Of a DNA stretch of 64,000 nt, positions 28,111 through 36,876 are shown piece after piece (positions within the stretch are counted from its first letter, which is position 1; each line of letters opens with the position of its first letter). Source of the stretch: Mycolicibacter virginiensis (GTDB taxonomy: Bacteria; Actinomycetota; Actinomycetes; Mycobacteriales; Mycobacteriaceae); NCBI RefSeq assembly GCF_022374935.2, contig NZ_CP092430.2, positions 2,356,001 through 2,420,000 on the forward strand, given 5' to 3'. The notes beneath the pieces are model-generated. The model saw nothing but the letters and a program-made list of their open reading frames with translations. It had not been told where the DNA came from and searched no databases. A program made the translations under genes and the position numbers.

Positions 28111-29703
28111 CTACACCGCCGGAAACCGCTTGCTCAGCTTCTCCAGAGTCAGCATTTCGCGCCCCTTGTCATCGAGGTAGGGGATACCGATCCCATACTC
28201 TGCCCACCGGGCGGCGACTCGAGATTCCAGTTCGGGAGCGAGCCGATCGGTCGGCGGGAAGCGGCGCCCACCCCACACCTCCCGGGGTGCGACCTCCCAG
28301 CTGCGGGTGGCGTCGACGAGGACCCGGGTCCATTCTCCGGCGCCGTACTTGTTAGCGTCGTTGCGCTCCGGCGGAGTCGATGGATCCAGTGATGACCCGA
28401 AACCCGGTCCGAAGAAGGCGATATCGCCCAGACCGGCGTTGACTCGGTATGACATGGCCCAGTCCAGCGCCGCCGGGTCATGGAGATCGATGTCTTCCTC
28501 GACAACCACGACATTCTTGTGGAACCAGACCGCGCCGCCGGTTCCCCATAGCGCCGCGGCGATCTGTTGCGCATGACCCCGGTATCGCTTTTGGATCTGC
28601 ACCAGGGTGTTCTGACCGTTGGTGACCTCTGTCATCCAGAGGTCGGTGATACCACCGATCCCCAGATCGTCGAGGGCGTTCCAGGTGATCGCCGATCGCG
28701 CGAAGTTGACGATGCTGTCCTCATTCAACATCCCGGGCCGAATGCCCTCGAGGGTTCCGCGCAGCACCGGATCATTGCGGTGGGTGATGCAGGTGACGCG
28801 CAGGACCGGCGCGGGTGCCGCATCGCCGATGAAACCGGGGTACTCCGCGAACGGGCCCTCCATGGCGAACGTCGCGGGGTCTGGATCGATAAACCCTTCG
28901 ACCACGATCTCCGCCGACGCCGGTACGTGTAGCGGAACTGACTCGCAGGCGACCAGATCGACTGGGCGCTCGAGTAAAGCGCCCATCATGTCCCATTCGC
29001 AGATGCTTTTCGGGAAGGGACTGCCGGCGCAGAACGGCAGCACGTCGTGCCAACCGTAAACGACGGCAACCGGCATCGGCTCCGGCTTGTACTCCGCCAT
29101 ATGACCGCCCCCGCCCTGACTCGGCACCAGGAGTTTGGCGATCTTGTCGCGGTCGATGATCATGCCCCGGTAAAGGCCGATGTTGTCGCGGCCCGTCACT
29201 TTGTCTTGGGTGACCACACCGCAGTAGGTGTCGATGTAACGGCCGCCGTCTTCGCCATGCCACTTCGGCACGGGCAGCTCATTCAGGTCGATAGCGGCGC
29301 CCTCGACGACGTTCTCCTTGACCGGACCGGTCTGCACCACGCGCGGTGGAATGGGCTTTCTGAAGGCATCTCGAAGGTGCGCCACGATCTGCGAATCGCT
29401 GGTGCCCTCGGGCAGATCCAACATCAACAGGAGTTGGCGCCGACTCCCGAGCGCCGACGTTACGAGCTTGGTGCATCGGGTGTCGTTGTGGCCGACGATG
29501 TTCTCGAACAGCAATGCGGGCCCGCCCAGGGAAAGGTTGGCGCGGGTGATCGCGCCGATCTCTTCGTTCCAGTCGACCGGAACGGTGATGCGGCGTAACT
29601 GGTCCGCGGCCTCCAGAGTGGCAAGCCAGCTACGCATATCCGGACCGGTATCGACTGGCTCAGTGACGTTGTTGCGGTGGGGAATGCCTGTTGCGAAAGT
29701 CAT
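28111..29703 (-). CDS. UbiD-family prenylated-FMN decarboxylase
   Basis: A 530-residue reversible (de)carboxylase using prenylated FMN. The order of blocks is typical of UbiD/Fdc: MRSWLATLEAADQLRRI, PALLFENIVGH, NIGLYRGMIID, an E-rich loop FPKSICEWDMMGALL, and VVEGFIDPDPATFAMEGPFAEYPGFIG with the conserved glutamates. The acidic catalytic network therefore looks complete. Natural substrates of relatives include hydroxybenzoates, cinnamates, pyrroles and polycyclic aromatic acids, and I cannot choose among them. ATG 29703 overlaps the ubiX stop as ATGA with GAGGAG just upstream, so cofactor enzyme and apoenzyme are co-translated. Confidence 0.93.
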   Translation of the reverse strand: MTFATGIPHRNNVTEPVDTGPDMRSWLATLEAADQLRRITVPVDWNEEIGAITRANLSLGGPALLFENIVGHNDTRCTKLVTSALGSRRQLLLMLDLPEGTSDSQIVAHLRDAFRKPIPPRVVQTGPVKENVVEGAAIDLNELPVPKWHGEDGGRYIDTYCGVVTQDKVTGRDNIGLYRGMIIDRDKIAKLLVPSQGGGGHMAEYKPEPMPVAVVYGWHDVLPFCAGSPFPKSICEWDMMGALLERPVDLVACESVPLHVPASAEIVVEGFIDPDPATFAMEGPFAEYPGFIGDAAPAPVLRVTCITHRNDPVLRGTLEGIRPGMLNEDSIVNFARSAITWNALDDLGIGGITDLWMTEVTNGQNTLVQIQKRYRGHAQQIAAALWGTGGAVWFHKNVVVVEEDIDLHDPAALDWAMSYRVNAGLGDIAFFGPGFGSSLDPSTPPERNDANKYGAGEWTRVLVDATRSWEVAPREVWGGRRFPPTDRLAPELESRVAARWAEYGIGIPYLDDKGREMLTLEKLSKRFPAV

Positions 29704-30293
29704 TTCGCTCTCCTCACGATTGCCAGCCGAGCTGCAGCATCGTCCTTCCAACGGTTGATCAACGAGTGTTCGATTCCGAGCTGATCGATGACGCGGCCGA
29801 CCACGTAGTCGGTCACCTCGTCGACGGAGCTGGGCCGGCTGTAGTAGGCGACGGTCGGCGGGAAGATCACCGCGCCGGCACGCGCCAGGTAATGCATGTT
29901 CTCCAGGTGAATCTCGCTCAGCGGCGCTTCCCGAGCGACCAGAACCAGCTTGCGTCGCTCCTTGAGCGTGACATCGGCGGCGCGGGTGATCAGGTTGTCG
30001 CTGAAGCCGATTCGGATGGCGCTCAACGTCTTCATGCTGCACGGGCACACAACCATGCCGTCGGTGCGAAAGGATCCACTGGAAATTGCCGCTGCGAGAT
30101 CCCTAGCGCTGTAGCTGTGGGTGGCCAGTGCTCGGACATCGGCGACGGTGGCATCGGTCTCGATCTTGATCGTCGCCCGTGCCCACTCGCTGAGGACCAG
30201 GTGCGTCTCCACACCCAGCTCTCCGAGGGTTTCCAACAGGCGGATGCCCAAGGTGGCGCCCGTTGCTCCGGTCATCGCGACGACTAGGCGCAT
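29700..30293 (-). CDS. ubiX: Flavin prenyltransferase UbiX
   Basis: A 197-residue enzyme joining dimethylallyl phosphate to FMN to give prenyl-FMN for the UbiD protein encoded next to it. Recognisable parts are VAMTGATGATLGIRLL, CPCSMKTLSAIRIGFSDNLITRAADV, the RKLVLVAREAPLSEIHLENM block and the aromatic FPPTVAYYSRP loop. Minus-strand GGAGAAGAAG precedes ATG 30293. It is the first gene of the ubiX-ubiD operon and is divergent from the SDR gene across 245 bases containing a large inverted repeat. Confidence 0.93.
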   Translation of the reverse strand: MRLVVAMTGATGATLGIRLLETLGELGVETHLVLSEWARATIKIETDATVADVRALATHSYSARDLAAAISSGSFRTDGMVVCPCSMKTLSAIRIGFSDNLITRAADVTLKERRKLVLVAREAPLSEIHLENMHYLARAGAVIFPPTVAYYSRPSSVDEVTDYVVGRVIDQLGIEHSLINRWKDDAAARLAIVRRAK

Positions 30294-30392
30294 CTTCTTC
30301 TCCTCTCACCCGATGGTCCGGCTGATCGACGGGATCAGTCCTGGGAGCTCCGAATCAGTCTGCGGGGCAGCCTGGCTGGACTGGCCGGTCAT

Positions 30393-30470
30393 TTCCGCCG
30401 TCAATCCCACAGAATCCGACACACGTGCAGGGGCTACAGCCTGTCGCATTCTGTGGGATTCACGGCAGAA
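30393..30470. promoter_or_regulatory. Large imperfect inverted repeat between ubiX and the divergent SDR gene
   Basis: Arms 30393-30421 and 30442-30470 are complementary at about 25 of 29 positions, with a perfect 13-base core (AATCCCACAGAAT at 30403-30415 and its complement at 30448-30460) and a 20-base spacer. It lies about midway between two divergent units (starts 30293 and 30539). I infer either two oppositely oriented binding sites for one regulator or a cruciform-type operator. It is too far from both stop codons to be a terminator. Confidence 0.6.
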
Positions 30471-30538
30471 CAGCCATGGCCGGTTTGTCAGTTCCACGAC
30501 CAAGATTGGAGACAACAGGCCGCAGGAGAGGAGCCCCG

Positions 30539-31261
30539 ATGTCCGAGACCAAGCCGACACGGCGAATATTGATCACCGGTGCGTCCAAGGGCATCGGTCG
30601 GGCCGTCGCAGACCGGCTGGCCGCGGATGGCGTCGAGCCGATCGGTATCGCCCGCACCGCACCCCAGGATTTCCCGGGCAAGTTCTACGCGGTGGACCTG
30701 GCCGACCGCTCGGCGACTGCCACGACTTTGGGTGCGATCCTCGCCGACGGACCTGTCGACGCGGTGGTCAACAACGTCGGTTTCGCGCGGTTCGGTCGAA
30801 TCGGTTCGGTCGATCTCGAGGACTTGTTCGACACCTATGACCTCAACGTGCGCACGGCTGTGCAGGTCGTCCAAGCAGTGTTGCCGGGAATGCTTAGTCA
30901 AGGCTGGGGGCGCATTGTCAATGTCACAAGCCTGACGGCATTAGGTACTCCCGAACGCACGCCCTATGCCGCCGCCAAGGCAGCCCTGGACGCTTGTACC
31001 CGGATTTGGGCTGCCGAGTTGGCCGCCACGGGCATCACCGTGAATGCCGTTGCGCCGGGCCCCACTGAAACGGAGATGTACCGCGAGCGAAGCCCGATCG
31101 GATCCGAGCGGGAAAGCCGTTTCCTGCAGAGCATCCCGATGGGTCGCGTCGGAAGGCCACCGGAGATTGCGCACGCGATCTGCTTCCTGCTGCACGAAGA
31201 CGCCTCGTACATCACCGGGCAGATCATCCGGGTAGACGGTGGCGGAAGCATCGGCGGTTAA
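30539..31261 (+). CDS. Classical short-chain dehydrogenase/reductase (FabG-like)
   Basis: A 240-residue classical SDR. The cofactor site is TGASKGIGRAV, then VNNVGFARFG, the catalytic Ser in VNVTSLTALG, YAAAKAAL (YxxxK), and the ending DASYITGQIIRVDGGGSIGG. These enzymes interconvert alcohols and ketones, or reduce enone-type substrates. The neighbours suggest a step in breakdown of the compound handled by UbiD. GGAGAGGAG (30525-30533) precedes ATG 30539. The HD-domain gene follows after 35 bases in the same direction. Confidence 0.88.
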   Translation: MSETKPTRRILITGASKGIGRAVADRLAADGVEPIGIARTAPQDFPGKFYAVDLADRSATATTLGAILADGPVDAVVNNVGFARFGRIGSVDLEDLFDTYDLNVRTAVQVVQAVLPGMLSQGWGRIVNVTSLTALGTPERTPYAAAKAALDACTRIWAAELAATGITVNAVAPGPTETEMYRERSPIGSERESRFLQSIPMGRVGRPPEIAHAICFLLHEDASYITGQIIRVDGGGSIGG

Positions 31262-31296
31262 AGCACAGCAGTTTCGAAACCAAAGGAGTCAGACCA

Positions 31297-31944
31297 ATGA
31301 CCAGAGCAGTTGACACCATCGCCGGCGTTGCGATTCCCGACACCGCGCTGGTGCGGGAGACCACCGAGTACATCCGCGACGTCGAAAGCGACCTGTTGTT
31401 TCATCATTCCCGCCGGGTTTTCCTCTTCGGAGCGCTGCACGGCCGCCTACGCGGTCTGGCACCCGACTTGGAACTGCTGTACGTGGGGGCGATGTTTCAC
31501 GATCTGGGCTTGACCGAGCGCTATCGCGACTCGCAGCTGCGCTTCGAGGTGGACAGCGCCAACGCTGCCCACGACTTTCTGCGCCAGGCAGGCATCAACG
31601 AATCCGATGCCCGCAAGGTCTGGTTGGGGATCGCGTTGCACACCACCCCCGGTGTGCCGGAATTTCTGGACCCGGAGATCGCTCTGGTCACCGCCGGCGT
31701 CGAAACCGATGTGCTCGGTATCGGCCGCGCCGAGCTGCCGGCGCACTTACTCGACGCGGTGACCGACGCGCACCCGCGACCGGACTTTAAGCGCCGGATC
31801 CTGCATGCCTTCACCGAAGGTGTCCGGCACCGCCCTGACAGCACTTTCGGCACGGTGAACGCCGACGTGCTCGCGCACTTCGACCCGTCTTTTGTCCGCG
31901 GTGATTTCGTCGAGACGATTCTCGGCAACGCTTGGCCCGAGTAG
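31297..31944 (+). CDS. HD-domain protein, cyanamide-hydratase-like
   Basis: A 215-residue metal-dependent HD-fold protein. The metal ligands are in FHHSRRVFLFG, MFHDLGLT (the HD pair) and IALHTTPGVPEFLDPEIALV. This pattern, with an early HSxR helix and a later LHT, is that of the cyanamide hydratase/HD hydrolase subgroup, often annotated as phosphohydrolases of unknown substrate. AAAGGAG lies before ATG 31297. It is probably cotranscribed with the SDR. The link to the UbiD pathway is inference from position only. Confidence 0.8.
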   Translation: MTRAVDTIAGVAIPDTALVRETTEYIRDVESDLLFHHSRRVFLFGALHGRLRGLAPDLELLYVGAMFHDLGLTERYRDSQLRFEVDSANAAHDFLRQAGINESDARKVWLGIALHTTPGVPEFLDPEIALVTAGVETDVLGIGRAELPAHLLDAVTDAHPRPDFKRRILHAFTEGVRHRPDSTFGTVNADVLAHFDPSFVRGDFVETILGNAWPE

Positions 31945-31950
31945 CCGCAG

Positions 31951-34251
31951 TCAGCCCTCTTTGCTGATCAGCTTGCCCAGTGCCGCCCGGTCGGAGGCCA
32001 GCAGCTCGTCGATGCGCGGCTGGTTGACATCGGCGACGATGATCTCGCCGACCTCCTGGTTGACGCTGCTGAAGATGCCGTGCTCCTTCATCTTCTCGGT
32101 CTGGTACAGGTTGTCCTGGGTCGGCGTGACGTAGTGCACCGCCGCGGCTTTGAACCGGTGGATCAGCCACAAGTGGGTCAAGTCCATCAGCCGCTTCTGG
32201 CGCAGCTTCTCGGCGAAGGTGTTCTGGTCGCGGACCGTCAAGATGCTGCGACCGTGCCGGTCCTTGATCGGGTCGACGATCACGTTGGCGAGTTTGTCGT
32301 CGCCCTCGCCGTAGATCCCCAGTTCCAGCACATCGGAGCCGGGACGGGTGGGTCGCAGCTGCACCCGCAGCTTCTCGCCGAGCTGGTAGTGCTCGGCCCA
32401 CAACGCCAGCCAGTCCTCCAGCAGCTTCTTGGGCACCTCGGTCTGCACCAGATGCTGATGCTGGGTGGACCCGGCGCCCATCGCCTTGGTGGTGGCGGTG
32501 CGGCCCGACGACGCGGCCAGCGCAGCGTCGCTGCGTGGCCCGCCGACCAGGGTCTGCGGCGTGCGGTAGGGCGACTCCACCAGCCGCATCTTGCGCTGCA
32601 GTCGGGCCAGCGCCAGCATGCCGTCCTGCAACAGGGTGGCCGCGAACTCCTCGGAGGCCACACCGTCGACCTGGTGGCCTCCGTAGGTGATGAAGTTGAA
32701 GACGAAACCCATCTTGCCGAGCTCGGCGGGGAAGGCCCGCATCTGCTCGTCCGTCATGCCGGTGGTGTCCCAGTTGAACGAGGGGGACAGGTTGTAGGCG
32801 AGCATCTGGTCGGGGTACTGGGCGTGGATCGCCTCGGCGAACTCGCGGGCGTCGGCGAGGTCGGCGGTCTTGGTCTCCATCCACAACAGGTCGGCGAAGG
32901 GGGCGGCGGCTAGCGACTTGGCGATCGCGTAGGGAATGCCGCCACGCACCTGGAAGTAGCCCTCGGGAGTCTTGGCCCGTTCGCAATCCCAGCCGGGATC
33001 GGCGTTGAGTTCCGCGGCCTTCTGCCGGGCGGTGTAAAGCGGTGCCCGGGCGGCGAACTCCCGCCACTGCGCGGCGCTCATCTCTTTGGGCTCGCCTTCA
33101 CGCTCGGCGAATTCGAGCATCTCGGCGACGGCGTCCCCGAACGTCATCAGCCCGGCATCGTTCTGCCACGCTTCGACGAACTTCGATTCGATGTCGTCGA
33201 AGAGGCCGTCCACCGAGGTGCGCCCATCACCGCGCCAGCCTTCGGCGGCCTTGGCGATCGACGCGGTGATGCCGTGGCGTTCCAGCCAGGCGTCCGCGGC
33301 GGCGTACTCGCCCTCGGGCAGGGCGTAGAGCAGGTGACCGTTGATCTCGGTGATGCCAGAGTTGTAGAACTGCCGCGTCATTGCCAGGAAACAGGACTTG
33401 TAGGACGGGATCTTCAAGTTCGTGGTGCCCAGGATGAACGGCTGGTCACGTTCGTCGCCCCGGCTCTCGACCAGGTTCGCCGCCTCGGCGTCGGTGCGCG
33501 CGACGATGATGCCGGGCACGCCCATCAGGTCCAACTGGAATCGGGCGGTGTTCAGCCGTTTGATCTGCTCGTCGGAGGGCACCAGGACTTTGCCACCTTG
33601 GTGGCCGCACTTCTTGGTGCCGGGACGCTGATCCTCGATGTGGTAACCGGGGACACCGGCCTCCACGAAGCGCCGGATCAGATTGCGCACGTGCGGATCA
33701 CCGCCGTGCCCGGTGTCGGCGTCGGCGATGATGAACGGCCGGTAGTCCACGGCCGGAGTGGCGGCGCGCTGCTCGTCGGTCATCTTCAGGCGCAGGTACT
33801 GCTGGTTGCGGTCGGCGGTGAGCAGGGCACGCACCAGTCCGGCGGCCTCGTCGGGAACCTGACTGAGCGGGTAGCTGGCCAGGTCGGGACCCGGGTCCTC
33901 GGTGATGGAGCCCTTCGCCGAGGTGGCCCAGCCGCCGAGATAGATGCCCTCGATGCCGACTCGCTTCATCACCACCGCCTGGCCGGGGGAATACGGGCCG
34001 AAGGTGGTGATGCTCTTCTTGGCGGCGAACAGCTCACGCAGCCGCGTGTAGAACGCGGTCGCCGCTTCGCGAGCCACGATGTAGTCCGACGGGATGGTGC
34101 CGCGCTGTTCGACGACTTGGCGGGCGCTGTAGAGACGGGTGATGCCTTCGAACCGGGGGCTGTCGAAGTACTTCTGCACCGCTGCGACGTCGGCGTCGAC
34201 ATCGCGTTCGACCGGTGTGCTTGCCGTCGGGTTCGTCTCGATCGTCGTCAT
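31951..34251 (-). CDS. aceA: Isocitrate lyase, long ICL2 form
   Basis: A 766-residue isocitrate lyase of the ICL2 class, which cleaves isocitrate to glyoxylate and succinate in the glyoxylate shunt and also acts in the methylcitrate cycle when propionyl-CoA is made. The catalytic Cys215 is in KKCGH, and [15 protein letters not shown] binds substrate and Mg. The N-terminal catalytic core and the long C-terminal region typical of ICL2, which senses acetyl-CoA in M. tuberculosis, are both present and in frame. In H37Rv the orthologue is split into aceAa/aceAb, and here it is whole. Minus-strand AAAGGGAG precedes ATG 34251. Confidence 0.95.
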   Translation of the reverse strand: MTTIETNPTASTPVERDVDADVAAVQKYFDSPRFEGITRLYSARQVVEQRGTIPSDYIVAREAATAFYTRLRELFAAKKSITTFGPYSPGQAVVMKRVGIEGIYLGGWATSAKGSITEDPGPDLASYPLSQVPDEAAGLVRALLTADRNQQYLRLKMTDEQRAATPAVDYRPFIIADADTGHGGDPHVRNLIRRFVEAGVPGYHIEDQRPGTKKCGHQGGKVLVPSDEQIKRLNTARFQLDLMGVPGIIVARTDAEAANLVESRGDERDQPFILGTTNLKIPSYKSCFLAMTRQFYNSGITEINGHLLYALPEGEYAAADAWLERHGITASIAKAAEGWRGDGRTSVDGLFDDIESKFVEAWQNDAGLMTFGDAVAEMLEFAEREGEPKEMSAAQWREFAARAPLYTARQKAAELNADPGWDCERAKTPEGYFQVRGGIPYAIAKSLAAAPFADLLWMETKTADLADAREFAEAIHAQYPDQMLAYNLSPSFNWDTTGMTDEQMRAFPAELGKMGFVFNFITYGGHQVDGVASEEFAATLLQDGMLALARLQRKMRLVESPYRTPQTLVGGPRSDAALAASSGRTATTKAMGAGSTQHQHLVQTEVPKKLLEDWLALWAEHYQLGEKLRVQLRPTRPGSDVLELGIYGEGDDKLANVIVDPIKDRHGRSILTVRDQNTFAEKLRQKRLMDLTHLWLIHRFKAAAVHYVTPTQDNLYQTEKMKEHGIFSSVNQEVGEIIVADVNQPRIDELLASDRAALGKLISKEG

Positions 34252-34432
34252 GGAAATTCGCTCCCTTTCACCGGGTTGACCCGGCGGTTGATGCGGCGGT
34301 CCCAGCTTGTTTCCTCTTCGTATTGTGCCGCCGCACGCTGAGCGATAGTTCGGTTTTGCCTACATCTTCAGCACTGTGCCGCTGATGCCGCTGAACTGGC
34401 CCGAAGGCATCGGAATAGGCGGCCGAAGTGGC

Positions 34433-34438
34433 TAGACT
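34433..34438 (+). promoter_or_regulatory. -10 element TAGACT before the 121-residue hypothetical
   Basis: TAGACT is followed by eight bases and ATG 34447 with no ribosome-binding site. Leaderless-type spacing, by inference. Confidence 0.4.
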
Positions 34439-34446
34439 CAAGCTTC

Positions 34447-34812
34447 ATGACGTACCGGTCGGACCGGTGGGCAGAACACTGGGAGCAGGCGCCGCAGCCG
34501 GTGGTGGTCGGCCGCTGGGCCGCCCGTCGGATGAGCCGACGCTTCGCCGGGGTGGGCGTCCGCATTCCGCCCGCTCGGCTTCGTGAGATGGCGGTCGGTG
34601 CACCGCTGGCGTCGGCGGAATCGGTCGACTACGCGTTCGCGCTCGCCGCTACTGAGATAAAGCACGAACAGCGACTGGCCCGGTCCCGGCGCAACCGGCG
34701 ACGCCTGATCAACGCGCTCATCGTGGCCGGCCTGATGATCGCTTCACTCAATCTGCTGATCTGCATGGGCTATCTCTTCATCAGCCTGGCGCTGCGCGAA
34801 CCGGCTATGTGA
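34447..34812 (+). CDS. Hypothetical single-pass membrane protein
   Basis: A 121-residue basic protein of unknown function. An arginine- and tryptophan-rich N-terminal half (MTYRSDRWAEHWEQAPQPVVV, RRMSRRFAGVGVRIP) is followed by a charged helix (ATEIKHEQRLARSRRNRRR) and one C-terminal membrane helix (about 88-114, LINALIVAGLMIASLNLLICMG). The likely topology puts the long N-terminal part in the cytosol. No family is recognised. It stands alone between divergent aceA and the fadD gene, 90 bases before the latter. Confidence 0.6.
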   Translation: MTYRSDRWAEHWEQAPQPVVVGRWAARRMSRRFAGVGVRIPPARLREMAVGAPLASAESVDYAFALAATEIKHEQRLARSRRNRRRLINALIVAGLMIASLNLLICMGYLFISLALREPAM

Positions 34813-34889
34813 TCCGTCACTACACCAACTCCATTGTGGTGGAAGTCCTTTGACGTCCGAAGCGGGCTTCGTCGAAGGAGCCGGGGCCC

Positions 34890-34895
34890 TAGACT
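34890..34895 (+). promoter_or_regulatory. -10 element TAGACT, leaderless arrangement for the fadD gene
   Basis: TAGACT is followed by seven bases (GCGGGGC) and ATG 34903. This supports the start and suggests a promoter independent of the upstream gene. Confidence 0.5.
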
Positions 34896-34902
34896 GCGGG
34901 GC

Positions 34903-36735
34903 ATGACACGGTCGCAGCGCTCGACGCCCCTCAAGGGACTGGTTCAGATCGAAGAGTGCTTGGACGCGTGCGGCGGTATTGTGCTGCCGCCGGGCGAAAC
35001 CCTGATCTCGCTGATCGACCGCAATATCGCCAACGTTGGGGATGCGGTGGCGTTCCGCTACCTCGACTACGCCGGTCAGGTGGAGGGCCAGGCGGTCGAG
35101 CTGACCTGGACGCAACTCGGCGAGCGACTGCGCGCCGTCGGGGCCCGGTTGCAAAGTCTCACAGCTCCCGGCGATCGGGTGGCGATCCTGGCGCCGCAGG
35201 GACTGGACTACGTCACGGGGTTCTATGCGGCCGTCAAGTGCGCAACCGTCGCGGTGCCGCTGTTCGCTCCCGAACTCCCGGGGCACACCGAGCGACTCGA
35301 CACCGCATTGCGAGACGCCACTCCGGCTGTGGTTCTGACGACGGCTGCGGTGCGACACATCGTCGATGATTTTCTGGGCAAGCTGCCCCAGCAGTTGCAG
35401 CCCCGCGTGGTGGTCATCGACGAGATACCGGATTCGGCGGGGGAGGACTTCGTGCCCGTCGACATCGACGTCGACGACGTGTCGCACCTGCAGTACACCT
35501 CGGGCACCACGCGGCCACCGGTCGGTGTGCAGGTGACCCACCGCTCGGTGGCCACCAACCTGCTGCAGATGATTCTGTCCATCGACATGCTGGATCGAAA
35601 CACGCACGGGCTCAGCTGGTTACCGCTGTATCACGATATGGGTCTATCGATGATCGGATTTCCGGCGGTCTATGGCGGACACTCCACGCTGATCTCGCCG
35701 ACGGCGTTCATCCGGCGACCGCAGCGCTGGATCAATGCGCTGTCGGACGCCTCGCGGCGCGGCCGGGTGGTCACCGCCGCACCGAACTTCGCCTATGAGT
35801 TGACCGCGGCACGGGGCCTGCCGGCTCCGGATGCCGACATCGACCTGTCGAACGTCGTGATGATCATCGGATCCGAACCGGTGAACATGGCGGCGATCAC
35901 CACATTCAACGGGGCATTCGCGCCGTACGGGTTGCCGCCCACCGCCATCAAGCCGTCCTACGGGATCGCCGAGGCCACGCTGTTTGTCGCCACCATCGCT
36001 CCCGATGCGGAGGCGAGCGTGCTGTACCTGGACCGCGATCAACTCGGTGCCGGCCGCGCGGTGCCGGTGGCCGCCGACGCCCCGGGCGCGGTGGCCCAGG
36101 TGTCGTGCGGGCAGGTGGCCCGCAGTCTGTCGGCGGTGATCGTCGACGCCGAGGCCGGCGCGGAAGTGCCCGACGGGAGTATCGGCGAGATCTGGCTGCA
36201 CGGCGACAACGTGACCGCCGGCTACTGGGGCCGGCCCGACGAGACCCGGCACGCGTTCGGCGCCCGCCTGCGTTCTCGGCCGGACCACGGCAGCCACGCC
36301 GGGCCTACACCCGCCGACGGCGCGTGGTTGCGCACCGGTGACCTGGGCTTCTATCTCGACGGTGAGCTCTACGTGACCGGTCGCACCGTGGATCTGATGA
36401 CCCTGGCGGGGCGCGGTCACTATCCGCAGGACATCGAAGCCACCGTGGCGGCGGCCTCACCGATGGTTCGTGACGGTTATGTGGTCGCCTTCGCGGTGCC
36501 GGCCGAGGGCGCCGAGCAGCTGGTGATCGTCGCCGAGCGCGCGACCGGCACCGGCCGCAAAGATCCCGCGCCGGCGATCGCGGCCGTCCGTGCCGAGGTG
36601 CGGCGGGTGCATGGGGTGAGCGCCGCCGATATCCAATTCGTCCGAGCCGGCGCCATCCCTCGCACCACCAGTGGAAAGCTCGGCCGCACCGCGTGCCGCG
36701 AGCAGTATGTGGCGGGCACGCTCGGGGTGCACTGA
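34903..36735 (+). CDS. Fatty-acyl-AMP ligase (FadD31-like)
   Basis: A 610-residue adenylating enzyme of the mycobacterial FAAL group, which makes acyl-adenylates for transfer to acyl-carrier domains of polyketide synthases. Motifs are LQYTSGTTRPPVGVQVTHRS (A3), WLPLYHDMGLSMIG, KPSYGIAEATLFVATI (A5), DLGFYLDGELYVTGR (A7/A8 region), GHYPQDIEATVAAA, and the C-terminal catalytic lysine segment IPRTTSGKLGR. The position and size match FadD31 (Rv1925), from memory. No polyketide synthase gene is nearby, so its acceptor must be encoded elsewhere. A PPE gene follows. Confidence 0.9.
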   Translation: MTRSQRSTPLKGLVQIEECLDACGGIVLPPGETLISLIDRNIANVGDAVAFRYLDYAGQVEGQAVELTWTQLGERLRAVGARLQSLTAPGDRVAILAPQGLDYVTGFYAAVKCATVAVPLFAPELPGHTERLDTALRDATPAVVLTTAAVRHIVDDFLGKLPQQLQPRVVVIDEIPDSAGEDFVPVDIDVDDVSHLQYTSGTTRPPVGVQVTHRSVATNLLQMILSIDMLDRNTHGLSWLPLYHDMGLSMIGFPAVYGGHSTLISPTAFIRRPQRWINALSDASRRGRVVTAAPNFAYELTAARGLPAPDADIDLSNVVMIIGSEPVNMAAITTFNGAFAPYGLPPTAIKPSYGIAEATLFVATIAPDAEASVLYLDRDQLGAGRAVPVAADAPGAVAQVSCGQVARSLSAVIVDAEAGAEVPDGSIGEIWLHGDNVTAGYWGRPDETRHAFGARLRSRPDHGSHAGPTPADGAWLRTGDLGFYLDGELYVTGRTVDLMTLAGRGHYPQDIEATVAAASPMVRDGYVVAFAVPAEGAEQLVIVAERATGTGRKDPAPAIAAVRAEVRRVHGVSAADIQFVRAGAIPRTTSGKLGRTACREQYVAGTLGVH

Positions 36736-36876
36736 GACGGCTGTGTTGGTCTGCCGACTCCGCCGCGGGTGCACAGCGGGCGCACAGCGCAGACCTGTCA
36801 GGCGCCAAAAATAGCTAGCTAGCCTTCCTAAAACGTCTTGCCGGATCGATTGCCGGCCAAGAGATAAGGGGAGGCC

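Noticed and set aside
31271..31280. Perfect 10-base palindrome GTTTCGAAAC between the SDR and HD genes
   Set aside because: It is short and inside a likely operon just before the ribosome-binding site. Chance occurrence is plausible.
36748..36795. GGTCTGC/GCAGACC inverted repeat after the fadD gene
   Set aside because: Seven-base arms with a 34-base loop make a poor hairpin, so I did not call a terminator.
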